This document shows, one piece after another, positions 22,130-30,517 of a DNA stretch of 64,000 nucleotides. The stretch comes from Curtobacterium sp. UNCCL20 (GTDB lineage: Bacteria > Actinomycetota > Actinomycetes > Actinomycetales > Microbacteriaceae). Below the pieces are notes generated by a model that saw nothing but the letters and a program-made list of their open reading frames with translations, ran no database searches and was not told where the DNA came from. Location of the stretch: assembly GCF_900101675.1 (NCBI RefSeq), contig NZ_FNKG01000001.1, forward strand, positions 665,378-729,377, in the 5' to 3' direction. The stretch's first letter is position 1. Each line of letters starts with the position of its first letter. The position numbers and the translations under genes were made by a program.

Positions 22130-23110
22130 TCAGGCGGCGGAGTCGAGGAGCCGTTCGGTGAAGTCCCTCAGCGCTTGCGTGGCCCGCTGGGACAGAACCG
22201 CTTCCGGCATCATGCTCGTCGACCCGTGGAACGCGCCCGGCCACACGTGCAGCTCCGCTTGGACCCCGGCGGCCCAGAGCGCGCCGGCGAAGGCGACGGT
22301 CTCGTCGCGGAACACCTCGGCGCTGCCGCAGTCGACGTACGCGGGCGGGAGCCCGGCGAGGTCGGTCGCGCGGCCGGGTGCGGCGTAGACGGAGACATCG
22401 TCGCCACCGCGTCGGTCGCCGAGGTAGGCGTCCCATCCGAACCCGGTCATCTCACGGTCGGCGACGCCCACCCCGTCGAACTGCCGTGCGGACAAGGTGG
22501 CGTCACGGTCATCCAGCATGGGGCTGACGAGGACCTGCCCGATGACGCCCGGCCCCTGGCGATCACGGGCCAGGAGGGCGGTGCCGGCGGCGAGGCCGGC
22601 GCCGGCGCTCTGTCCGACGAGGACGATGCGGGCCGGGTCGATGCCGAGCTCGTCGGCGTGCTCGGCGGTCCAGACGAGACCGGCGTAGCAGTCCTCGACC
22701 GGGTACGGGTCGGGGTGTTCCGGCGCGAGGCGGTAGTCGGGACTGACGAGGACGACGTCGTGCACGAGCAGCCACTCGTCGTAGGAGTCGAGGTTGCCGA
22801 GGTGGTGGCCGAACACCATCCCGCCGCCGTGGATCGCGTAGGCGCAGGCCGCCGGTCCCGTCCGGCCGATGCGCTGGATCACGGCGAGGGTGATCGGGTC
22901 GCCGAGATGTCCGGGGACGGTGACGCTGCGCCGCTCCAGGCCGCGGGCGTGCAGCCCTTCGTCGAGCTGCGCTTCGGTCATGTCGAGCTGTCGCATCGGC
23001 GGCAGCATCTCGGTGGTGAGGTGGAAGCGGCCGCGTTCGTCCATCGCGGTGAGGAAGGGGACGAATTCGGGGTCGAACGGTGGGCGGGGAAGCGTGGTGG
23101 TCTCAGGCAC
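22130..23110 (-). CDS. HSL-family alpha/beta hydrolase (esterase)
   Basis: 326 aa. The oxyanion motif HGGGMVFG, the nucleophile in GQSAGAGLA, the Asp in the DCGSAEVFRDE region and the His in GAFHGS define the hormone-sensitive-lipase-like family acting on short-chain esters. YRLAPEHPDPYP is another family signature. The start overlaps the end of the upstream MFS gene by 8 bp, so the two form an operon, perhaps export plus hydrolysis of one compound. Confidence 0.9.
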   Translation of the reverse strand: MPETTTLPRPPFDPEFVPFLTAMDERGRFHLTTEMLPPMRQLDMTEAQLDEGLHARGLERRSVTVPGHLGDPITLAVIQRIGRTGPAACAYAIHGGGMVFGHHLGNLDSYDEWLLVHDVVLVSPDYRLAPEHPDPYPVEDCYAGLVWTAEHADELGIDPARIVLVGQSAGAGLAAGTALLARDRQGPGVIGQVLVSPMLDDRDATLSARQFDGVGVADREMTGFGWDAYLGDRRGGDDVSVYAAPGRATDLAGLPPAYVDCGSAEVFRDETVAFAGALWAAGVQAELHVWPGAFHGSTSMMPEAVLSQRATQALRDFTERLLDSAA

Positions 23111-24596
23111 GGGCGGTCTCCTCGGCGTGGGTGGTCGATCGGGTCAGGTCGGTGTTCCGTGACTGGAGCACGCCGATGACGACGAGCAGGGCGGCGACGA
23201 CGGTGAGCCCGAGCCCCGCGGCTGCGAGGGCGTCCTGGAAGTCGCCCAGGCGGGCGGCCGTCCAGTGGGTCGTGGTGATGCTCCCCGTCACGAAGGCGGC
23301 GACGATGGTCCCCGCTGCGGTGACCGCGGCGCCTCCTGCGAGTTCGCTCGAGGTGTCGACGAGCGCGGCGCCCACCGAGGTCTGGTCCACGGGCAGGCCG
23401 GTGAGCACGGAGGCACCCGCGACGACGCCGACGACGCGCATGCCGGCGGCGACGAGCACGAGCGCGACGAGCACCCACACGTAGCCGTGGCGGCTCAGGG
23501 CGCCGAAGACTGCGAGGCCCGAAACGACCCCGGCTGCACTGATCCAGGCAGCCCGGCCGAGGCCGACCCGCTGGACGAACGGTCCGACGAACCTGCCCCC
23601 GGCCAGCAGCACGACGACCTGCGGCAGCGTCCCGACGGCGGCAAGGGCCGGCGGCCACCCCCAGGCGAACTGCAGCTGCAGTGTCACGAGGTACGACAGC
23701 CCGGCGACGGCGAGGCCGGACGCGGCCTTGAACGCCAGGCCGCTCGACACCAGGGGGCGGGCGAGCAGCGGCAGGTCGATCAGCGGGTGCCGTGCCGTCC
23801 GTTCCCGGACGACGAAGCCTGCCGCGCACAGGGCGGTGAGGATGAGGGTGAGCGAGCCCCACGGGGACGCGCTCCCCGCATCGACGAGCACGGTCGGCGT
23901 CAGGAGCGCCCCGGCCACCGTGGCGGTCCCGAGCAGCGCACCGACGACGTCGACCGGGTCGCGTCGGAGTCCAGCGGGCTCGTCACGAGCGACACCGAGC
24001 CGGATGCCGACGAGGGCGAGCAGCGCGATCGGCACGTTGGCCAGCAGCAGCACCTGCCACGGTGCCACGGCGAGCACGAAACCACTGGCGGTCGGTCCGA
24101 CGGCCAGGCCGACGAGCCCCGCGGTCGAGATGACGGTGAGTGCCCGCACGCGGAGACCCTCGTCGTCGAAGAGCCGGAACGCCAACGCCATCGACCCGGG
24201 CGTGGTCATCGCTGCGGCGACGCCCATGACGACCCGTACGGCGATGAGCTGTCCGGTCGTCGAGATCACCGTGGTCGAGAGGCTCGCCACCGCGAGCAGG
24301 ACCAGCCCGGAGAGCATCACCCGGCGGCGGCCGACACGGTCCGCCACGGCGCCGAAGAGCAACATGAGCCCGCCGAAGGCGACCGAGTAGGCGCTCGACA
24401 CCCACTGCAGGCCCGTCGTCGACGACCCCAGGTCGCGGCCGATCGTCGGCAGGGCGACGTTGAGCACGGAGTTGTCGAGCATCTCGAACAGGAACACCGC
24501 CGACAACCCAGCGAGGGCCATCCAGGCGTCGGAGAGACGAGCCGGCGCAGCGCTTGCCGACAAGCGACCGCGGGAGAGAGATGGGCTGGGCGACAC
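23103..24596 (-). CDS. MFS transporter, DHA2 type (14 helices)
   Basis: 497 aa. LDNSVLNVALPTIGRDL is the motif D1 of the DHA2 family, GAVADRVGRRRVMLSG is motif A, and GVAAAMTTPGSMAL belongs to motif C. Fourteen helices are predicted, as in EmrB/QacA multidrug pumps. GTG 24596 is chosen: GAAGGAG lies seven bases before it, whereas the longer frame has a poor, basic N-terminus. Translationally coupled to the esterase. Confidence 0.88.
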   Translation of the reverse strand: MSPSPSLSRGRLSASAAPARLSDAWMALAGLSAVFLFEMLDNSVLNVALPTIGRDLGSSTTGLQWVSSAYSVAFGGLMLLFGAVADRVGRRRVMLSGLVLLAVASLSTTVISTTGQLIAVRVVMGVAAAMTTPGSMALAFRLFDDEGLRVRALTVISTAGLVGLAVGPTASGFVLAVAPWQVLLLANVPIALLALVGIRLGVARDEPAGLRRDPVDVVGALLGTATVAGALLTPTVLVDAGSASPWGSLTLILTALCAAGFVVRERTARHPLIDLPLLARPLVSSGLAFKAASGLAVAGLSYLVTLQLQFAWGWPPALAAVGTLPQVVVLLAGGRFVGPFVQRVGLGRAAWISAAGVVSGLAVFGALSRHGYVWVLVALVLVAAGMRVVGVVAGASVLTGLPVDQTSVGAALVDTSSELAGGAAVTAAGTIVAAFVTGSITTTHWTAARLGDFQDALAAAGLGLTVVAALLVVIGVLQSRNTDLTRSTTHAEETARA

Positions 24597-24861
24597 GGGG
24601 CACACTCCTTCGAGAGAAGAAGTGGCGACTCGTTCGATGCCGCGTGCTGGTGCGCCGCGGTGAGCGGCGCCTTTTACCTCAGTGATCGAGACCATACACG
24701 GACGGGCCGCGGAAGCGCCAGCCGGACAGCAGGCCGCCATGAGCGCGGGAGCCACGCCGAGCCCACGACGACAGCCGCGATCCACGCGTCGTGACGAGGT
24801 CCGACATCGTCGAACGCCTGCAAGAATCGCTGCGGCTTCATTTCAGACCGGGAGAGCTGCG

Positions 24862-25131
24862 ATGTCAGAAAGGCATGAACCCGCGACACGACGCGACTTC
24901 GTGGTTGATGGAGAGACCTTTTCGTTGACGATCCGCGCCGACTCGTTCCAGTTCACGTGGATCAAGGGGCCGAACCCTGACTACGGCTTCGGTGGAACTC
25001 TGGCCGGTGCCGGAACCGAGGCAGATCGAGCGGCGATGCTCGCGAACCTGATGACCGATCAGGAGGCGACGTCCCAGATACGCGCCTTCCTCAAGGACAT
25101 CGATCCGGCTACCGGCTACCTGTGGGACTAG
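24862..25131 (+). CDS. Hypothetical protein
   Basis: 89 aa, soluble and acidic. MSERHEPATRRDFVVDGETF opens it, then beta-strand-like SLTIRADSFQFTWI, a Gly-rich turn YGFGGTL and a helix ending IRAFLKDIDP. No recognised family. The start has a GGGAGAGC purine stretch upstream; a longer frame upstream overlaps the MFS leader on the other strand and looks non-coding. Confidence 0.6.
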   Translation: MSERHEPATRRDFVVDGETFSLTIRADSFQFTWIKGPNPDYGFGGTLAGAGTEADRAAMLANLMTDQEATSQIRAFLKDIDPATGYLWD

Positions 25132-25399
25132 CTCGCGCCTGCCTCGTTCGACGATCGACTTTCGAGAAGCTCCCACCTCACCGCCCTCAAGGGTTGCGGC
25201 ACACTCGGGGCATCTCGATCACGACCTGTCGGCTCAGCGGGAGAAAGCGTTGCGGGCGCCCCGTTGTTCTCACGCCGGTAGGTCGGTTCGGTCGAGTGCG
25301 CGGGCGAGCTGCCGGGCGGAGGTGAAGCAGGCGCGCGCGGCTCCCTCGTAAGATCTCGCTCGACGAGTCCCATGTCGACCGTCAGAAAGCGGGCCAGCG
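25132..25399. other. Intergenic region
   Basis: 268 bp with no supported gene. A TAAGAT -10-like box at 25349-25354 may serve the small membrane gene at 25400. The motif CCGGTAGGTCG occurs here (about 25269) and again after that gene (about 25680). Confidence 0.4.
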
Positions 25400-25669
25400 A
25401 TGAGCGGCGACACATTCCGGCCGAGAGGGTCTGCAGGACGGGTGCGGCCGGCGCTGCTTGCCGTTCTGATCCTCCTGCAAGCACTCAGCAATGCCGTCGT
25501 TCCCGGTCTGGGACTCGCGTTCCTCGCACTGCTGTTGTGGAGGCCCGCCAGGCGGTCGCGTGCATTCGTGGCAACGCTCATCGTCGTCGCCACGATGAGC
25601 GCGGTCCTCCTCGCGAGCGTGATCGCGGAGTTCGTCGGAGGTCCGACAGTCGGCTACAGCTTCGGCTGA
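25400..25669 (+). CDS. Small membrane protein of unknown function
   Basis: 89 aa, N-terminal basic stretch then two or three helices (LLAVLILLQALSNAVVPGLG, LAFLALLLW, FVATLIVVATMSAVLLAS) with a short C-terminal tail. ATG 25400 follows a GAAAGCGGG purine-rich stretch. No recognised family or partner. Confidence 0.6.
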   Translation: MSGDTFRPRGSAGRVRPALLAVLILLQALSNAVVPGLGLAFLALLLWRPARRSRAFVATLIVVATMSAVLLASVIAEFVGGPTVGYSFG

Positions 25670-25872
25670 ATCCGGCAGACCGGTAGGTCGCCACCGCGCT
25701 GCGAAGCGAGCTCGGGGTGCCTACCCAGGCGATCGACCCTCCACGCCGCTGCGCGGGCGCTCCTCACGCTGGCGCACTCGCCGATCGAGGTTGTTCGTCT
25801 CATTCGCCGATCGGCTACCGGGCGTCTCAGTTACCGAGCACCGCCGCTCGGAACGGAAGGACCGCCACGAAG

Positions 25873-26091
25873 TTGTTCACCACCACCCCAGGACGCACCG
25901 CCCTTGTCGCGGCCGCCATCGCAGCCATGTTCGGGTCGATGCTCGTCGCCGGTCCCGCGAACGCCGCCGAGTCCCGCGTCACGGATACGGAAACCGAAGC
26001 CATCCGAACGGCGATGACCGACGCCGGCATCCGTCGGTTCGTGAGCGCTGCGCCTGTCTGGCCGATCATCGAACCATGCCGCCAGTGGTGA
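25873..26091 (+). CDS. Small secreted protein, possible
   Basis: About 72 aa from a TTG start at 25873 with GGAAGGA upstream. LFTTTPGRTALVAAAIAAMF opens a signal peptide that ends PANAAES, giving a mature peptide of roughly 45 residues with one Cys near the end (IIEPCRQW). The next gene starts 13 bp later. The start codon is uncertain and no family is recognised. Confidence 0.5.
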   Translation: MFTTTPGRTALVAAAIAAMFGSMLVAGPANAAESRVTDTETEAIRTAMTDAGIRRFVSAAPVWPIIEPCRQW

Positions 26092-26104
26092 CGGAGACGA
26101 CACG

Positions 26105-26503
26105 ATGACCACCACCACTCGACCCAGTTACGTGCCGCGCACTCGTGGAGGCCTGCTGATCAGTTGTCTGGGGTTCGCCGCTCTTGCGGCATCCGCGGCG
26201 GTCCCGGAGCTGGCAGCTGCTGTCGGCCCGGTCATGGGCGTCGGGTTCGTGGTCGCCATCACGGTGATCGTGTCCGTGCCGCGGCTGATCCGGCCGGGGC
26301 CGACCTGGTCTCGGGCGGCGTTGCCTCGAACCTTCGCGACGGCTGTGTTCATCGGCTCCGCCACCGTCGCACTGATCGCGCTGACGGTCCGCATGGGGAA
26401 CGACTCGCCCGCATGGGGCTACGCCGCGGCGGGAGTGATCATCGGGGAATCGGTCGCCGTCGCGCTCGTCGCGCCGGAAGTCGCTCGTCGCGATCGTTCC
26501 TGA
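26105..26503 (+). CDS. Membrane protein of unknown function
   Basis: 132 aa with four predicted helices (LISCLGFAALAASAAVPELA, GVGFVVAITVIVSV, FATAVFIGSATVALIALTV, GYAAAGVIIGESVAVALV). ATG with CGGAGACG upstream, 13 bp after the small secreted gene, so the two are probably co-transcribed. No recognised family. Confidence 0.65.
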   Translation: MTTTTRPSYVPRTRGGLLISCLGFAALAASAAVPELAAAVGPVMGVGFVVAITVIVSVPRLIRPGPTWSRAALPRTFATAVFIGSATVALIALTVRMGNDSPAWGYAAAGVIIGESVAVALVAPEVARRDRS

Positions 26504-26548
26504 GGTCGTCGCTGCGCCCCGCCGAGCGGTGCAGCCCGGCCGCAGTCG

Positions 26549-27208
26549 TCAGCCGAGCAACGGCTCCAGCTTCGCCACCGCCCCGCGCAGCACCGCCAGC
26601 GCCTCCCCGGGCCGGTCGATCCGGGCCGCGGGCGCCGAGAGCGTCAGACCCGCGACCAGGACACCGCCCTCCCCGAGCACCGGCAGGGCGAGGCACCCGA
26701 ACCCCTTCGCGAATGCGCCCGTCTGCTGCACCGGTCCGCCCCCGCCGAGGATGTGCAGTCGGCCGATGGCGCTCCGGTCCGGCTGCCGTCGCAGGGCACC
26801 CTCGTCGAGCAGCGGGAAGTCCGGGTCGACGTCGAGGTCGCGCAGTCCGGCGTCGTCGTAGCGTGCGAGGTGCACGCCGGCACGGACGGCGGAGCGCACG
26901 TCGGCGAGCACGGACCGCACGGCACGGGGGAGCGGCGGCAGGGGAGCGACCGCCGCCGGTGCGGACACCCCGGCCAGGTCGGCGACCTTGTGCCCGAGTG
27001 CGAAGCCACGCAGGTCCGGCAGCCGCACGAGGTACTCGTCCTCGACGAGCAGGGTGATGAGTCGGTACGTGGTCGCCCGCGGCATCCCGAGGGCGTCGGA
27101 GAGCTGCTGAGCGGTGATGCCGGGCCCGGCGTGCGCGACCGCCTCCAGCACGGCGAGGGCGTTCTGGATCGCCTTCGGCTGCCGGGCGCGCAGGCCGGGT
27201 TCGCTCAT
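26549..27208 (-). CDS. IclR-family transcriptional regulator
   Basis: 219 aa. HTH from KAIQNALAVLEAVAHAGPGI to LSDALGMPRATTYRLITLL, then a shortened ligand domain. It starts inside the stop of the APC permease (TGATG), so both are on one transcript. The neighbouring amine-oxidase cluster points to control of amine uptake and oxidation. The palindrome at 28778 in the permease divergon is its best candidate site. Confidence 0.85.
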   Translation of the reverse strand: MSEPGLRARQPKAIQNALAVLEAVAHAGPGITAQQLSDALGMPRATTYRLITLLVEDEYLVRLPDLRGFALGHKVADLAGVSAPAAVAPLPPLPRAVRSVLADVRSAVRAGVHLARYDDAGLRDLDVDPDFPLLDEGALRRQPDRSAIGRLHILGGGGPVQQTGAFAKGFGCLALPVLGEGGVLVAGLTLSAPAARIDRPGEALAVLRGAVAKLEPLLG

Positions 27209-28722
27209 CACGCCTCCGTCGTGTGGTCGGTCCCCGCCGGGGGCCTGGAGGCGCGGAGCAGGTCCGCCTCGACCGGCACGTCGTAGACGGCGCGGCTCGC
27301 ACCCCGCCACCAGGGCCGCCGACGCGTGGCCACCAGGAACGCGGTCACCACGGCCGCCACCGACCCGACGGCGAGGGCGACGCTCGGCCAGTGCGGCGAT
27401 GCGGCCTCGACGCCGAGGTAGGTGAGGAGCACCGCGGTGAGGAGCACACCCGTGCTGACGGCGACGACGGCGACCCCGGCCGTCAGCTCGCCGATCCGGC
27501 GGAGGAACGCCGGCGCTGCGAAGCACGTCAGCGCGTAGGCGGTGAGGTAGCCGAGGGCGGCGACGACGAGCTCGGCCTCCATCAGCGACCACGTCGGGAT
27601 CCCGAACGCCAGGCCGATGACGGGCAGCACGGTGAGCAGCGCGCACGCGACCGCACCCGCGACGAACGGGGTCCGGAAGCGCGGTGACGCCCGCCCGAAC
27701 GCCCGGGGGAGCACTCCCTCGCGACCCATCGCGAACAGGACCCGGACGAGTGCCGTCGTCGAGGCGATCGCGCACGCCGCGAACGACGCCGCGATGCCGA
27801 GGTCGAGCAGCCACCCGATCCACTGCACGCCGGACGCGTTCGCCAGCTCGTTGACGGGCGAGGCGCTCGCCGCGAGGTCGCCGCCCATCGCGGCGAACCC
27901 CATCTGCTGCGCCGCCGCACTCGCCACGTAGAGGACCCCGGCGACGAGGACGGTCCACGAGATCGCGCGGGGGATCGCCTGGAACGGTCGTCGTGCCTCC
28001 ACGCCGAGCACCGACGCGCTCTCGAACCCGACGAACGCGGTGACCGCCAGGGCCGTGCCGACCGCGAACGGTGCGGGTGCGGTCGGTCCGAGCGCCAGCG
28101 CGGAGGCGTCGACCGGGTGGAGCCGGGCGACGAGGGCGACGATGAGCACCACGATGACGGCGACCGAGAGGGACTCGACGAGGAGCGTCAGCCGGGTGGA
28201 CAGCCGGACGCCGAGCGCGATGACGGCGAACACCGCGGCACCCATGACCACGACGACGACCGAGGTGACGAGCGCGCTGTCCCCGGCGGTGGGGACGAAG
28301 CGAGACAGCAGGTAGTCGAGGTAGTACCCGCTGCCGGTGAGCGAGAACATCGCGATGAACCCGTAGCCGAGCAGGAGCGCTGCGCCCGCGACCACGCCGG
28401 CGACCGGCCCGAGGCCGAGCGAGACGTAGGTGTAGAGGGAGCCGGTGCCGGCCACGCGCCGGACGAACTGGTTCACCGTGCGACCGACCAGGAACGACAA
28501 CGCCATCGCCGCGAGCAGCGACCACGTGGCCCCCGGTCCGGCGACGGTCGCGACGAGCACCGGGATCGTGGTCGCCGCGGCGGACGGGGCCACCGCGGAC
28601 ACCGACTGCGCGAAGACGTCGACCGGGCCGACACTGCGGCGGGACAGGCCGTCGACCGGGGAGCGCGTGCCGACACCGGGCACCCGGGGCGGGTCGGCGA
28701 TGGCACGGTCGAGCGCGGTCAT
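27208..28722 (-). CDS. APC-superfamily amino acid/amine permease
   Basis: 504 aa, about 12 helices. The early segment SVSAVAPSAAATTIPVLVA and the helix-6 type GFESASVLGVEARRP (consensus GFE...E) mark the APC family. The C-terminus LRASRPPAGTDHTTEA is partly encoded by a half-site of the dispersed repeat. ATG 28722 follows a TACCGT -10 box by six bases. Divergent from a second APC permease and next to an amine oxidase, so a biogenic amine is the likely substrate. Confidence 0.87.
   Translation of the reverse strand: MTALDRAIADPPRVPGVGTRSPVDGLSRRSVGPVDVFAQSVSAVAPSAAATTIPVLVATVAGPGATWSLLAAMALSFLVGRTVNQFVRRVAGTGSLYTYVSLGLGPVAGVVAGAALLLGYGFIAMFSLTGSGYYLDYLLSRFVPTAGDSALVTSVVVVVMGAAVFAVIALGVRLSTRLTLLVESLSVAVIVVLIVALVARLHPVDASALALGPTAPAPFAVGTALAVTAFVGFESASVLGVEARRPFQAIPRAISWTVLVAGVLYVASAAAQQMGFAAMGGDLAASASPVNELANASGVQWIGWLLDLGIAASFAACAIASTTALVRVLFAMGREGVLPRAFGRASPRFRTPFVAGAVACALLTVLPVIGLAFGIPTWSLMEAELVVAALGYLTAYALTCFAAPAFLRRIGELTAGVAVVAVSTGVLLTAVLLTYLGVEAASPHWPSVALAVGSVAAVVTAFLVATRRRPWWRGASRAVYDVPVEADLLRASRPPAGTDHTTEA
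27241..27256. repeat. Repeat half-site H1 (inside permease C-terminus)
   Basis: GGGCCTGGAGGCGCGG, one arm of the dispersed palindrome. It encodes LRASRPP at the end of the permease on the minus strand. Confidence 0.8.
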
Positions 28723-28728
28723 GCGGCA

Positions 28729-28734
28729 ACGGTA
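28729..28734 (-). promoter_or_regulatory. -10 box TACCGT, leaderless start of permease
   Basis: TACCGT, six bases, ATG 28722 on the minus strand. Confidence 0.55.
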
Positions 28735-28777
28735 CGGCGGGGTCGTTGCACCGGTGTGCCGTCCGTGTTTCGCGGGT

Positions 28778-28795
28778 GTCTCACGCAAATGAGAC
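28778..28795. promoter_or_regulatory. Palindrome GTCTCA-CGCAAA-TGAGAC
   Basis: Perfect 6-bp arms, six-base centre, in the 224-bp region between the two divergent APC permeases. Candidate site for the IclR regulator of this cluster. Confidence 0.55.
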
Positions 28796-28946
28796 AGCGG
28801 TGCGCGGGCGGTCCCATTCGGGTGCGACGGGGTTTCACGGCGGCGGAACGGGACCGCAACCGCAGCGCGGGACCGTGGTCGCACCCGCTGCTCCACGGAA
28901 GCGGCACCCCACCGTCACCCCGCCCCACCCGAACCGGAAGGCCACG

Positions 28947-30440
28947 ATGTCCAGCATCACGAAGGACCCCGCGTCACTCGGAGCCGTTCCCGCGCCGCAC
29001 CGGACCATGCGCGGTTCGCTCGGCGTCACCGCGATCGTGTTCATGGTCGTCGCGGCCGCCGCCCCGCTCACCGTCGTCGGCGGTGCCGCCCCGCTCGGCA
29101 TGCTCCTCGGCAACGGTGTCGGGTTCCCGTCGCTGTACGCCGCGTCGGCGGTCGTGCTGCTGCTGTTCTCGGTCGGTCTCGCGGCGATGACCCGGCACGT
29201 GCCGCGGCCCGGGGCGTTCTTCACCTTCGTCGGCCACGGGCTCGGTCGTCCCGCCGGAGCCGGTGCCGCGACGCTCGCGCTCCTGACGTACACGACGATC
29301 CAGGTCAGCGTGCACGGCTACATCGGGTACCTGCTCGGCGTGACCGTCACCGGCCTCGGCGGTCCGGACATCCCCTGGTACGTCTGGTCCCTGGTGGTCG
29401 TGGCGCTCGTCGGCGTGCTCGGCTACCGGCACATCGACCTGTCCAGCCGGGTCCTCGGTGTCCTGCTGGTCGGCGAGGTCGGCATCGTGCTCGTGCTCGT
29501 CGCCGCGATCGTGTTCCGCGGTGGTGCCGACGGGCTGTCGCTGGCACCGTTCGAGCCGGCGCAGGTGATGTCGGGCTCGCCGGGTGTCGGGCTGATGTTC
29601 GCGATCGCGGCGTTCATCGGCTTCGAGGCCACGGCGATCTTCCGCGACGAGGCCAGGGACCCGGAGCGGACCATCCCGCGGGCGACCTACACGGCTGTGA
29701 TCGGCATCGGGGTGTTCTACACGCTCGCGTCCTGGGGCCTCGTCATGGCGTGGGGGCCCGACGGTGTGCTCGCCGAGGCCGCGAAGGACCCGGGCTCGCT
29801 CATCCTCACGACCGCGGCGCGCTACATCGGCAGTGCGGGCGAGGCCGTCCTCAACGTGCTGCTGCTGACGAGCATGTTCGCCTGCGTGCTGTCCTTCCAC
29901 AACGTCATCACGCGGTACCAGCACTCGATGGCGAACGCCTCGCTGCTGCCCGGGCGGTTGGCCGACGTGCACCGCAAGCACGCCTCCCCGCACACCTCGA
30001 GCATCGTGCAGACGGTCACCGCCGCCGTCCTGATGGTCCTGTTCGCCGTGCTCGGGCTCGACCCGGTGCTGCAGGTCTTCAGCTGGTTCGCCGGCGTCGC
30101 CACCCTCGGCGTCGCGATCCTGATGGCCGCGACGAGCCTCGCCGTGATCGTGTACTTCCGCCGGAACCGCTCCGACACCCGCATCTGGAACACCGTGGCC
30201 GCGCCGCTCCTCGGGTTCGTCGGACTGATCGCGTCGGCCGCGCTCATCTGGGCGAACTTCCCGACGCTCGTCGGCGACGTCGACGGCTCCGGGAAGAGCG
30301 TCTTCGGCGTCGTGAGCATCGTGCTCACCGGCCTCGTCGTCGTGGTCCCCGCCATCGGCGTGGTGCAGGCGGTGGTGCTGCGCCGTCGGAACCGCAGCCG
30401 CTACGACCTGATGCTCGACCGTCTCGCCACCGAGAGCTGA
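28947..30440 (+). CDS. APC-superfamily amino acid/amine permease
   Basis: 497 aa, about 12 helices. MVVAAAAPLTVVGGAAPLGM near the N-terminus and FIGFEATAIFRDEARDPERT (helix 6 and following loop) match the AAT/AgaP-like APC group. ATG 28947 has GGAAGG upstream. It lies 78 bp before the copper amine oxidase on the same strand, with one repeat half-site between, so it probably feeds that enzyme with substrate. Confidence 0.88.
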   Translation: MSSITKDPASLGAVPAPHRTMRGSLGVTAIVFMVVAAAAPLTVVGGAAPLGMLLGNGVGFPSLYAASAVVLLLFSVGLAAMTRHVPRPGAFFTFVGHGLGRPAGAGAATLALLTYTTIQVSVHGYIGYLLGVTVTGLGGPDIPWYVWSLVVVALVGVLGYRHIDLSSRVLGVLLVGEVGIVLVLVAAIVFRGGADGLSLAPFEPAQVMSGSPGVGLMFAIAAFIGFEATAIFRDEARDPERTIPRATYTAVIGIGVFYTLASWGLVMAWGPDGVLAEAAKDPGSLILTTAARYIGSAGEAVLNVLLLTSMFACVLSFHNVITRYQHSMANASLLPGRLADVHRKHASPHTSSIVQTVTAAVLMVLFAVLGLDPVLQVFSWFAGVATLGVAILMAATSLAVIVYFRRNRSDTRIWNTVAAPLLGFVGLIASAALIWANFPTLVGDVDGSGKSVFGVVSIVLTGLVVVVPAIGVVQAVVLRRRNRSRYDLMLDRLATES

Positions 30441-30453
30441 CCCGACCAGCCGA

Positions 30454-30469
30454 CCCGCGCCTCCAGGCC
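30454..30469. repeat. Repeat half-site H2
   Basis: CCCGCGCCTCCAGGCC, one arm, between the APC permease and amine oxidase genes. Confidence 0.8.
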
Positions 30470-30517
30470 GACACCCCTTCCCCACGCCCGACGCAACGCG
30501 CAAGGAGCACCACGCAC

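Noticed and set aside
28974..30503. 509-codon minus frame opposite the APC permease
   Set aside because: Charged, repetitive composition (Asp, Glu, Arg, His) typical of antisense frames of membrane protein genes.
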